Source: Mycolicibacter senuensis
GTDB taxonomy: Bacteria; Actinomycetota; Actinomycetes; Mycobacteriales; Mycobacteriaceae
Assembly (NCBI RefSeq): GCF_003284925.1
Contig: NZ_QMEX01000002.1
Coordinates: 108,179-172,178, forward strand
Length of the DNA: 64,000 bases
Direction: 5' to 3'
Below the pieces are notes generated by a model. The model saw only the letters and a list, made by a program, of their open reading frames with translations, did no database searches and was not told the origin of the DNA. Below, piece by piece: positions 42,252-49,864 of this stretch. The stretch's first letter is position 1. Every line of letters starts with the position of its first letter. The position numbers and the translations under genes are program-made.

Positions 42252-43388
42252 TCAGCCGAATTCGGCCGGGATCGGCGGCACGTCGGGGAAGAGCTCATAG
42301 AACGCGCCCTGGGTGATTCGTAGCCGGGTCTGGTCACTGACGCCGTCGAAGAGCCCCTTGAGTGTGTCCTGGGTGTGACCGAACGTGCCTTCCATGTGCG
42401 GGTAGTCGCTGCCGAACATGACGTTGCGGTACCCCATGTGATCGAAAGCGGCCACCGCAGTCTCGTCGTGCTGGAACGATGCATACACCTGGCTGTACAG
42501 GATCTCCTTGGGACTGCGAGTGAGCTTGGGCCGCACCGCCATATGGTGTTGACGGTAGCCCTCCAGCAGGCGGTCACCGAGGAACGGAACCCACGTCGCG
42601 CCCCCCTCGGAGATCAGTACCTTCAGATTCGGATGACGGTCCAGGGCGCCAGACGCCACCATCTTCATCGCCGCCCGCTGACCGGAGAACGTCGTCTCGG
42701 CGTAGTTCATAATCGCACCGCCCGGGCCGCGATAGACCATGCCCGCCCCGCCGGAGGCGCCACCGACAGTCATATCGACCGGGTCGGTGCCGATGTGGAA
42801 GGCAATCACGATGCCGGCCTCCTCGGCCGCCGCCCAGAACGGTTCCCACTCGTCACGGTGCCAGTCAGGCGCACTCGGATGCGGTGTGGTGGGAAGGAAG
42901 ACCGCCTTGAAGCCCTTGCCTGCCGCCCAGTGCAACTCCTCGATCGCATCCTCGACCACCAGCGTGGACACTTGCGCCGTCACGACGTATCGCGGCGACA
43001 CCGCGACGATGTCCTCCAGGGCCCACTCATTGCTGGCCCGCATGCACGCCTTGAGCAACTCCGGTGTGCGGAAGGTTGATCCCCACATGCCCAGCGACGG
43101 GAAGATCACCTCACCCCACACGCCCTCCTTGTCCAGGTCGCCCAGCCGGGCTTTGGCGTCCCGGACACCCTGCGGCTTCATGCTCTCTTCGATGAACGCC
43201 ACCATCGCCGACGACGGCAACTTCCGCCGGAAGATCTGCCCGTCCACCCATACCGTCTCGTATTCGCCGTCAGGATCCTTCTCCGCGCGTGGTGTCAGCT
43301 CCGCCAGTCGCTTGGGCAGCCGCGACTGCCACAGATCGTCGGGCTCCAGGAAATGGGAGTCACCCGAGTTCGTCCAGATCATGCTCAT
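42252..43388 (-). CDS. Amidohydrolase-family metalloenzyme (2,3-dihydroxybenzoate/resorcylate decarboxylase type)
   Basis: A 378-residue TIM-barrel protein of the COG2159 group. Metal and catalytic residues are visible as Asp10/His12 in GDSHFLEP, His in IAFHIGTD (near 196) and Asp in FGSDYPHMEG (near 326). Members decarboxylate or hydrolyse cyclic acids and are frequent in mycobacterial catabolic clusters. GGAGGAGC precedes the ATG. It heads the leftward operon that carries the second thiolase-like/DUF35 pair. A perfect 7+2+7 palindrome lies 66 bp upstream. Confidence 0.9.
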   Translation of the reverse strand: MSMIWTNSGDSHFLEPDDLWQSRLPKRLAELTPRAEKDPDGEYETVWVDGQIFRRKLPSSAMVAFIEESMKPQGVRDAKARLGDLDKEGVWGEVIFPSLGMWGSTFRTPELLKACMRASNEWALEDIVAVSPRYVVTAQVSTLVVEDAIEELHWAAGKGFKAVFLPTTPHPSAPDWHRDEWEPFWAAAEEAGIVIAFHIGTDPVDMTVGGASGGAGMVYRGPGGAIMNYAETTFSGQRAAMKMVASGALDRHPNLKVLISEGGATWVPFLGDRLLEGYRQHHMAVRPKLTRSPKEILYSQVYASFQHDETAVAAFDHMGYRNVMFGSDYPHMEGTFGHTQDTLKGLFDGVSDQTRLRITQGAFYELFPDVPPIPAEFG

Positions 43389-43453
43389 TGCTCCTCCATG
43401 GGGCGGGTACTCGGCTGATGATGCCAGTTTCGCCGAAGGAAGTCCAGCATTTT

Positions 43454-43469
43454 TAATGATGAATCATTA
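43454..43469. promoter_or_regulatory. Operator palindrome TAATGAT-GA-ATCATTA
   Basis: A perfect 16-bp inverted repeat (7+2+7), 66 bp upstream of the amidohydrolase ATG. Confidence 0.6.
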
Positions 43470-43676
43470 GTCTTTTCTTGTCGATTGGCCCCGTAGGGCG
43501 CGACCGCAGCGGAGGCGGCCCAGTGCGCGAGGTTGACGTTGATGCGACCGCCGCTACCTGGTGCCGCACCCGAGCTGGATCGCCGCTATTTAATTCAAGC
43601 TGACGCATGCGGACATCTGCGCGCGCAGAAGGCCCAGCCGCGTCCGCGTGCCCCAGTCCGGCGCGGCGCCCGTAAT

Positions 43677-43692
43677 TAATATGAATGCATTA
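43677..43692. promoter_or_regulatory. Second, imperfect TAAT-N8-ATTA site
   Basis: TAATATGAATGCATTA matches TAATGATGAATCATTA at the outer four bases on each side and at the central TGAAT, shifted by one. It is 18 bp upstream of the thioesterase start. Confidence 0.4.
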
Positions 43693-43710
43693 CTCTGAGG
43701 CAATGATGTT

Positions 43711-44358
43711 GTGGAGCACGCGGTGACCGATGAAGCCCCGATGCGGGGCGGCTTTCCGCAGATCCGATCCTGGCACGGGCCCAACCTGCGCAATCCGGGC
43801 GGAGGAACTGAGTACGGGGAGATGATCGCCGCGCTTCGGGAATTCCTTGACGCCGTCGCTGCAGCCGCCCCGACCATTGCGGCGTCGACGGAGCTGGAAC
43901 ACGACCTGCGAGCGTGGACCGGCCGGCTGATCGACGCCGCGGTACCGGAAGGTCGGCAACTCTTCGCCCGGCGCCTGGATCTGCCAGGCCGCGGACAAAC
44001 CATGGCACCCCCGTTCGTTCCCATATCCGGCGATCGCGACAGCGTGCAGGGCACCGTCAGATTCGGTCGCTACTTTCTTGGCGGCGGTGGCGCGGTACAC
44101 GGTGGTGCCATCCCGTTGCTCTTCGATGAGGTGCTGGGCCAACTAGCCAGCTCCGGAGACCGGGCTCCGGCACGAACGGCGTACCTGCACACCGACTATC
44201 GCTCAATCACGCCCATCGAGCAGGACCTGGCGGTGCGGGGGTGGTTCGTCAGCGAGCAGGGACGTAAACGCGTGCTGCGGGCCGAGATCACCCACGGCGA
44301 CGTCCTGTGTGCCGAAGCCGAAGGGTTGTTCATCGAGCTGCGACCCGATCAGCCTTGA
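43711..44358 (+). CDS. PaaI-like hotdog thioesterase
   Basis: A 215-residue protein. The C-terminal half (about 100-210) is a hotdog domain with GGAVHGGAIPLLFDEVLG (127-144), the catalytic loop and central helix of PaaI-type acyl-CoA thioesterases. The N-terminal 90 residues form a helical extension seen in mycobacterial relatives. The GTG at 43711 is the first start; a GTG at 43723 is possible. It would release CoA from stalled or aromatic acyl-CoA. It is divergent from the amidohydrolase operon and probably shares its regulator. Confidence 0.86.
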   Translation: MEHAVTDEAPMRGGFPQIRSWHGPNLRNPGGGTEYGEMIAALREFLDAVAAAAPTIAASTELEHDLRAWTGRLIDAAVPEGRQLFARRLDLPGRGQTMAPPFVPISGDRDSVQGTVRFGRYFLGGGGAVHGGAIPLLFDEVLGQLASSGDRAPARTAYLHTDYRSITPIEQDLAVRGWFVSEQGRKRVLRAEITHGDVLCAEAEGLFIELRPDQP

Positions 44359-44463
44359 GACACGTCAGCGGCGGGGCATGTCGGCAGCCTCACCCGGCAG
44401 CACCGAGCGACCGGTCCGGGTCGGCCGCGGTGTTTTACGGATAACGTCCATCACACGGAAAGT

Positions 44464-44516
44464 GGGAATATCGTTCCCTAATAGCCTGCGTGCTAATTTT
44501 GGGAGGCAATATTCCT
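44464..44516. promoter_or_regulatory. Operator pair upstream of TetR: GGGAATATCGTTCCC and a diverged copy
   Basis: The first repeat, GGGAA-N5-TTCCC, is perfect at 44464-44478. The second, at 44501-44516, reads on the minus strand AGGAATATTGCCTCCC. Both lie within 70 bp of the TetR ATG. Confidence 0.6.
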
Positions 44517-44532
44517 ACCATCGGAGCACGGC

Positions 44533-45180
44533 ATGACGGGTGACGGACGCCAATCTGAACGGGATGCGATCGTGCGGGCGGCGTACCGACTGATCGGCCG
44601 CGACGCGAGTTCGACCACGTCGATCGAGAACATCCTTCGGAGCGCGCGGGTGAACAGACGCACCTTCTATCGGCACTTCGCGTCGAAGGACGACCTGATC
44701 ATCGCAATGCAGGACTGGGCCGGCGAACTGATCCTGTCCGGCGTGCGCCAGGCGGTGGACACGGCGGTGAGCCCGCCGGCAGCCGTGGCCGCTTGGATCG
44801 ACGAATACCTGAGCATCGGATGGGACGAAGCGAGATTCCGCGACGCGCTGGCGTTTCTGTCTTCCGAGGTCACCGGCGCGCCCGGTATCGCCGCGGCACT
44901 GGAGGCCACCTACGCCCGCCACCGCGAACCGCTGGCCGAGGCACTTGCCGCCGGCCTGGCCGACGGCTCTCTGCCCGGCGCCCGACCCGAACTCGACGCC
45001 TTCGCAATCCACGCCGTCGCTGTGCGTCATGTCGAGGCGCGCATCCGCGGTCACCTCGACAAGGACTTCGGTGAAGTCCGCGACGCGGTGGTGCGGCTCG
45101 TACTGGCCGGCCTGGCTGCACCCGCGCACTACCGAAAATCCGAGTCTCCGTCGACGTCGAGGTCCGCGCCCGTCGCCTAG
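44533..45180 (+). CDS. TetR-family transcriptional regulator
   Basis: A 215-residue TetR protein; helix-turn-helix at about 25-65 (SIENILRSARVNRRTFYRHFASK). GGAGCACGGC precedes the ATG. Its promoter carries GGGAA-N5-TTCCC, and the same palindrome with longer arms (45302-45320) stands before the operon that begins at 45482. It is therefore the likely repressor of itself and of the isochorismatase-SnoaL-SDR-monooxygenase operon. Confidence 0.9.
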   Translation: MTGDGRQSERDAIVRAAYRLIGRDASSTTSIENILRSARVNRRTFYRHFASKDDLIIAMQDWAGELILSGVRQAVDTAVSPPAAVAAWIDEYLSIGWDEARFRDALAFLSSEVTGAPGIAAALEATYARHREPLAEALAAGLADGSLPGARPELDAFAIHAVAVRHVEARIRGHLDKDFGEVRDAVVRLVLAGLAAPAHYRKSESPSTSRSAPVA

Positions 45181-45301
45181 GTGTTTGGCATTCCAGAACG
45201 ACGGCGACGTCGCCGGGATGCGCCGACGCCAGCCACCCGAAGTGTCGCCGACACTCCAATGGCTGGAATTCGAGCGCTCTGGGAGCTATTGTCGGACGTG
45301 A

Positions 45302-45320
45302 TCGGGAATGGCGTTCCCGA
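45302..45320. promoter_or_regulatory. Operator TCGGGAA-N5-TTCCCGA upstream of the 45.5-49.1 kb operon
   Basis: A perfect 7+5+7 inverted repeat. Its core matches the repeat at 44464 in sequence and spacing. The 301-bp gap 45181-45481 holds no other feature I can support. Confidence 0.65.
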
Positions 45321-45481
45321 CCACGTATGGGAGTTTCAGCCAATACCGTCCTCGGACGGCTACCCACCCTTGGTCCGTCGGCTCCCTTCAGCGGGCGACG
45401 GACACTCGACGAGAGGATCTAGATGGACGGCCTCGAGACATCCCCGGGCGCGCATCTCGCCTCCGGCTACTCGGTGAAGCG

Positions 45482-46159
45482 GTGACGTCTACACCTCAGT
45501 GGGCAGCGCCCGAGCCCAGGCATGCCGCCGTGGTCTGCATCGAATGCCAAAACGGCGTTCTGGGAAAAGATTCGATCCTGCCCGCGCTGGCTGCCGACGC
45601 TCAACCCGCGCTCGCTGCGATCGGGCAGCTACTGGCGATCGCCCGATCCGCCGGCGCGCTGGTGGTCCACACCCCCTTCGCCGGCAGCCTCGGCGGCAGC
45701 CCGGGGACCGCCCCCCTGATGCGGGCCACCGCGCGTGCGACCGCCGACTGGGCGCCCGGCCACCCGGCAACCGAGATCCTGGCCACACTGCTCGATCCCG
45801 CCGACCTGGTCGTCCCCCGCCACCAGGGAGTATCACCCACGTGGGGCACCGAACTGCTGCCCCTCCTGCGCGCCAAGGACATTCACACGCTGATCTTCGC
45901 CGGAGTGTCCCTCAACGTCGCCATACCGCTGGCGGTGGGACAGGCAGTTCACGAAGGGTTTCACGCGGTGGTCCCGCGCGACGCCGTCGTCGGCACCCCG
46001 GTCGAGTACGGCCAACTCGTCCTGAAAAACACCATCGCCATGCTGGCCCGAATCACCGATGTCGCCGAACTGGCCGCCGCATGGCACACGAGCGAGCATC
46101 AACAATCAACCACGACAACAGATTCGGTTCAACCACCGAGAAAGGTCGATCAGCGATGA
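45482..46159 (+). CDS. Isochorismatase-fold protein lacking the usual catalytic residues
   Basis: A 225-residue member of the isochorismatase/cysteine hydrolase superfamily. At the Asp position it reads VCIECQNG (Glu replaces Asp, about 17), at the Lys position VPRHQG (Arg), and at the Cys position GVSLNVAIPL (Ala, about 145). All three catalytic residues of the cysteine hydrolases are thus changed, as in the true isochorismatase subgroup only the Cys is. It starts at GTG 45482 and overlaps the next gene (ATGA). Function unknown; perhaps a hydrolase with another mechanism or a binding protein. Confidence 0.82.
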   Translation: MTSTPQWAAPEPRHAAVVCIECQNGVLGKDSILPALAADAQPALAAIGQLLAIARSAGALVVHTPFAGSLGGSPGTAPLMRATARATADWAPGHPATEILATLLDPADLVVPRHQGVSPTWGTELLPLLRAKDIHTLIFAGVSLNVAIPLAVGQAVHEGFHAVVPRDAVVGTPVEYGQLVLKNTIAMLARITDVAELAAAWHTSEHQQSTTTTDSVQPPRKVDQR

Positions 46160-46578
46160 CGATGTCCGGTGAGGTCTACGAACGATTCATCCGCCGCTGG
46201 TATGAGCTGTGGAACGACCAGGACAAACAGGGTTGGCTCCAGCATTGGAAGGCCGCCGCGCCCGGGGAGCCGACCCTAGAGGATCCCGTCGGAACTCCGG
46301 TTAAACGAGGCTGGGCACTGGCCGAGGAACTCTGGGATCGCACCGGACCAAACCATCCAGCGGTGCGCATCGAACAACTGATCCTCGGCGGTCCCGAAGC
46401 AGTAGTGGTCTGTCACAACGAAGGCACCTACCGCGGGGAACCACTGATCATCCCCAGCGTCGACGTCTGGCGGCTGAATCCCGACGGCAGCAGCGCTGTT
46501 CGCAGCTTCTGGGAGATTCCCGACCACATCCCCTACGGCAAGTGGACAGCCAGCACCGGCAACGTCCCTGCGAACTGA
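46156..46578 (+). CDS. SnoaL-like/NTF2-fold protein
   Basis: A 140-residue NTF2-fold protein: an N-terminal helix pair (VYERFIRRWYELWNDQDKQG, about 6-25) and curved sheet (EAVVVCHNEGTYRGEPLII, about 82-100). The ATG overlaps the stop of the isochorismatase-fold gene. It is smaller than the SnoaL-like protein at 19 kb and is likely an isomerase/dehydratase or carrier within this operon. Confidence 0.8.
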   Translation: MTMSGEVYERFIRRWYELWNDQDKQGWLQHWKAAAPGEPTLEDPVGTPVKRGWALAEELWDRTGPNHPAVRIEQLILGGPEAVVVCHNEGTYRGEPLIIPSVDVWRLNPDGSSAVRSFWEIPDHIPYGKWTASTGNVPAN

Positions 46579-46697
46579 CTCGTGGCGCTCATCGCCCGCC
46601 AGGCCTGGGATAAATGCCGGCACCATCATGGCGACCTCGGTCGAGGCCGGCCTTGCGTGGCGGCCATACCTGGCCACGGGACCGCGGAGACCGACCG

Positions 46698-47612
46698 ATG
46701 ACGGCCTCTCTGCCATCCGCTGGAAGGCCGGTAGCCTTCGTCACGGGCGCCAGCCGCGGTATGGGTGCGGCGACTGCGATCGCGCTTGCCGAAGCCGGTT
46801 TCGACCTGGCGATCACGGCTCGCACCATGCGCGAGGGCGATGGGCGACGGGACGCACCGTGGGCTGGTTTGACTGACCGCCGAACACTACCCGGCAGTCT
46901 GGAGCAGGTCGCGCTGAGCGTCGAACGGACTGGAGCCAGGGCACTGCCGGTAGCCATGGATCTGCTGGATCACGATGCCGTCGTTCGGGCGGCCGATGCG
47001 GCACTCGACGCTTACGGGCGGGTGGATCTCGTCGTCAATATCGGCGTCTATCAGGGCCCCGGGGCCATGGACTACTTCCTGGACACTCCGATCGAGCTGT
47101 TCGAGCGGAGCTTGCAGGCAGACGTCGTCGCACCCGCCATCCTGCTGCAGCAATTGCTGCCGGGAATGATCGAACGCGGCTCCGGCACGGTGATGAACAT
47201 GACGTCTTATGTGGTCGTCAACGATCCGCCCGCGGCCGGTCCGGTGCACGGGTGGAGCGTCGCCTATGCCGCGGCCAAGGCCGGGATCGACCGCTTCGGC
47301 AGCGTGCTCAACGTCGAGCTGGGCGAGCGCGGCATCACCGTCTACACCCTGGATCCCGGCTTCGTCAGCTACGGGGACGCGTTGGCCGAGCAGCGCCGCA
47401 ACTACCCCGACGCCCCAGTCTCTCCGCCCGAAGCCATCGGCGCCGCCATCGCCTGGCTGGCGACGACACCCGAGGCGCGGCAACTGCGCACGAAACGGAT
47501 CTACCTGCCCGGACTGGCACGCAAGAATGGCTTACTTCCCGGCTGGGCAGGGCCGGGAAGTGACTACGAACCTGAAGGACCCGCCACCCATGACGAGGAG
47601 CCACTGACGTGA
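46698..47612 (+). CDS. Short-chain dehydrogenase/reductase
   Basis: A 304-residue SDR with TGASRGMG (16-23) and the catalytic pair in WSVAYAAAKAG (Tyr near 191). Where NNAG is usual it reads VNIGVY, and there is a long insert after the second strand (about 41-65, containing GRRDAPWAG). I chose ATG 46698 (GGAGACCGACCG upstream). The stop overlaps the GTG of the monooxygenase by 4 bp. It may reduce or oxidise the product of the neighbouring luciferase-like enzyme. Confidence 0.87.
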   Translation: MTASLPSAGRPVAFVTGASRGMGAATAIALAEAGFDLAITARTMREGDGRRDAPWAGLTDRRTLPGSLEQVALSVERTGARALPVAMDLLDHDAVVRAADAALDAYGRVDLVVNIGVYQGPGAMDYFLDTPIELFERSLQADVVAPAILLQQLLPGMIERGSGTVMNMTSYVVVNDPPAAGPVHGWSVAYAAAKAGIDRFGSVLNVELGERGITVYTLDPGFVSYGDALAEQRRNYPDAPVSPPEAIGAAIAWLATTPEARQLRTKRIYLPGLARKNGLLPGWAGPGSDYEPEGPATHDEEPLT

Positions 47613-48619
47613 CGACTTTATCCAAGGTCAATGTCGGCCTCTACTTCGATCTTCGCAATCCTCGGCAGTGGCGGCGCGATCCCGCCCGTGTCCATTCCTT
47701 CGCCCTGGAGATGTGCGAAGAAGCTGAACATCTTGGTGCTCACTCGGTTTGGATGACGGAGCATCACCTGTTCGACGACGACTACATGGCTGCACCCCTG
47801 ACCTTCGCCGCCGCGGTGGCAGCCCGCACCAAACGTGTTCGCATCGGTACGGCGATCGTGATCGCCCCCCTCCATCACCCCGCCGAGATCGCCGAGCAGG
47901 CCGCGGTCGTGGACCTGGTATCGGGTGGTCGTCTGGATCTCGGACTGGGCGCCGGGTATCGCATCCCCGAGTACGAGTTGTACGGACGGAGCCTGGACCG
48001 CAAGTACGGCCAAACCGACGACAGCGCCAGGGAGATTCGCCGCCTGTGGGCGCCGGGTGGCGTGACACCGCGCCCCGTCCAGGAGCCGCCGCCGATCTGG
48101 ATGGGTTATCAAGGGCCCCAAGGAGCCCGCCGCGCGGGCTTACTCGGCGAGGGACTCCTCTCGGCTGAAGGTCGCCTTTGGGAGCCCTATCGGGCCGGGC
48201 TCATCGAGGGCGGTCACGATCCGGCCCGCGGTCGCATGGCCGGCGGTATCCAAGGCTGGGTCACCGACGACCCGGATCGGGACTGGCCGACGGTGGCCAC
48301 CCACCTTGCGTATCAGCTCGATTCGTACAACAAGCACGCCGTCGAAGGCACCGGTCGAGACACACCAAGACCGATCGACCCCGATCGGCTTCGCGGCCGA
48401 GAAGCCAAGGCGCAGAATTACTTCTGGTGCGAGACTCCCGAAGCGATGGCGGGTCGCGTCCGTGGGATGATCGGCGATTCTCCGACCGAGACCGTCTTCT
48501 TCTGGGTTTCGCTCGGCGGAATGCCCGAGGACTGGTCGCTGCGGCACTTGCAGACCATCTGCACCACGCTCGCTCCACTCCTGGCCGCGGATGGCCGTTC
48601 AGAAGGGATAGACCCATGA
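47609..48619 (+). CDS. Luciferase-like (LLM class) flavin-dependent oxidoreductase
   Basis: A 336-residue bacterial-luciferase-type TIM barrel, FMN- or F420-dependent. MTEHHLFDDDYM (near 48-59) and TAIVIAPLHHPAEIAEQAAV (near 86-105) are the typical cofactor segments, and GLGAGYRIPEY (near 113-123) is conserved. GTG start overlaps the SDR stop; the SnoaL-like ATG overlaps its own stop. It would act as a monooxygenase (Baeyer-Villiger or hydroxylation) or an F420 dehydrogenase. Confidence 0.9.
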   Translation: MTTLSKVNVGLYFDLRNPRQWRRDPARVHSFALEMCEEAEHLGAHSVWMTEHHLFDDDYMAAPLTFAAAVAARTKRVRIGTAIVIAPLHHPAEIAEQAAVVDLVSGGRLDLGLGAGYRIPEYELYGRSLDRKYGQTDDSAREIRRLWAPGGVTPRPVQEPPPIWMGYQGPQGARRAGLLGEGLLSAEGRLWEPYRAGLIEGGHDPARGRMAGGIQGWVTDDPDRDWPTVATHLAYQLDSYNKHAVEGTGRDTPRPIDPDRLRGREAKAQNYFWCETPEAMAGRVRGMIGDSPTETVFFWVSLGGMPEDWSLRHLQTICTTLAPLLAADGRSEGIDP

Positions 48620-49074
48620 TGTCGCCAGACGAGCTCGAAGCCCGAATCGCGGTCGCCCACTTGTTGGCTCGCTACCAGTACCTCGCCGACTCGGGACAAG
48701 TCAAGTTGCTCTCCGAACTCTTCGCCGTGGACGGTGTCTTCGAGACCAACAACGACTCCTACATCGGACCCGAAGGAGTGCTCGGCTTCTTCGCCAGTGT
48801 CAAGGGCGCCTTCATCGCTGCCGGCTTCACCCCGGCGCGCCACTACCTCAGCACCGTTTACGTCGAACCGGGCTCGGAGGGGACTGCGACGACGTACGCC
48901 TGCTTTCAGTTCGTCGGCACCCGGGGCCTGGATCACTGGGGCACCTACACCGACGAGGTCGTCACGGTCGACGGTGAGCGGCGCTTCGCGCGCCGGCGTG
49001 CGATCGTCGAGGGCTGCGTCCCGGGTTCTCCGGTGGAGAGCCTGCTGGGGATCACCTCGAAAATCTCGCCCTAG
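48616..49074 (+). CDS. SnoaL-like/NTF2-fold protein
   Basis: A 152-residue NTF2-fold protein. IAVAHLLARYQYLADSGQVK (about 11-30) and LFAVDGVFETNN (about 35-46) are the SnoaL-like 4 helix and strand pattern, and an ARHYLSTVYVEP segment (about 75-86) has a His that could be catalytic, as in steroid isomerase/dehydratase relatives. It overlaps the monooxygenase stop (ATGA) and is the last gene of the operon. It differs from the SnoaL-like protein at 46.2 kb. Confidence 0.85.
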   Translation: MMSPDELEARIAVAHLLARYQYLADSGQVKLLSELFAVDGVFETNNDSYIGPEGVLGFFASVKGAFIAAGFTPARHYLSTVYVEPGSEGTATTYACFQFVGTRGLDHWGTYTDEVVTVDGERRFARRRAIVEGCVPGSPVESLLGITSKISP

Positions 49075-49701
49075 CTAGCGCCGTGGCGCCAGCGATGCCG
49101 CGAGCAAGTCACGCAGGATGCCCTCTTCGCCGCCGTCTTCCGGGCTGGCGGGCTCGGTCATGAGGCTGAAGTTGATGCGGGTCACCCAACGCGCCAACGT
49201 TTCTGGTGCAACATCATCGCGCACTTCGCCGGCGGCCGCGGCGCGCGCAATGCGGCGCCCGAGGACCTTCGCCAATTCGCTACGCCACAAGTCTGAGGTC
49301 TCGGCCGCATGGAAGGTGTGCCCGGCTTCATCGTTGCCGATCAGGAGCCTCGTGGTCGGCGACGTTCGCGCCGCCTCGTTGCCCGCAAGGCATGCCGCGA
49401 CGAGTTGCTCGAGAAACGGCTCGTCGGTCTGCCAACATGATTCGATCGAGACGAAGATGCCGGCCAAGGCCCTGACCAAGGAGGCCACGAGCACGGCTTC
49501 TTTGTTCGGGAAGTAGTAATAGACCGTGGAGCGGTTCACTCCGGCCTTGCTGGCGATGTCGCTCATGCGGGTCCGCATCGGCCCACGCTCGGCGTAGCAC
49601 GCTTCAGCCGCTGCGAGCAGTCTTTCCTTTGCTTCTTCCTCATTCAACGGAAGGTCCGCACCCCACGCACCGGCCCGGTTCGCGTCTGGCTTCGACGTCA
49701 C
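49075..49701 (-). CDS. TetR-family transcriptional regulator
   Basis: A 208-residue TetR protein, paralogue of the regulator at 18087: both have WGADLP near residue 13-18, an RSTVYYYFPNK/RTTVYSYFPNR recognition helix and GEVRDD near 170. It ends next to the SnoaL-like gene, convergent with that operon. Upstream (49702-49864) are matching 8-bp arms GCGACACA (49721-49728) and TGTGTCGC (49756-49763), 27 bp apart. It may control the phosphotransferase-like gene that reads in the same direction or itself. Confidence 0.9.
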   Translation of the reverse strand: MTSKPDANRAGAWGADLPLNEEEAKERLLAAAEACYAERGPMRTRMSDIASKAGVNRSTVYYYFPNKEAVLVASLVRALAGIFVSIESCWQTDEPFLEQLVAACLAGNEAARTSPTTRLLIGNDEAGHTFHAAETSDLWRSELAKVLGRRIARAAAAGEVRDDVAPETLARWVTRINFSLMTEPASPEDGGEEGILRDLLAASLAPRR

Positions 49702-49864
49702 GAGGCCTCACTTTACCCACGCGACACACTGACCGTGGCCAACACAAAAGCACAATGTGTCGCAAGATCGGCACGGCCGTTCCCCGAAACCAAAATTCCG
49801 CCAAGAGGCGGGCGCCTGATCGCCGGCACCGTGCCCGTCGGCGCCGGCGTGCCAGATCCAGCTC

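Larger units (their letters stand above)
43389..43710. other. Divergent promoter region, no gene
   Basis: 322 bp between the leftward amidohydrolase operon and the rightward thioesterase. It holds the palindrome at 43454 and a similar 16-mer at 43677. The centre is GC-rich with no convincing open frame. Confidence 0.5.
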
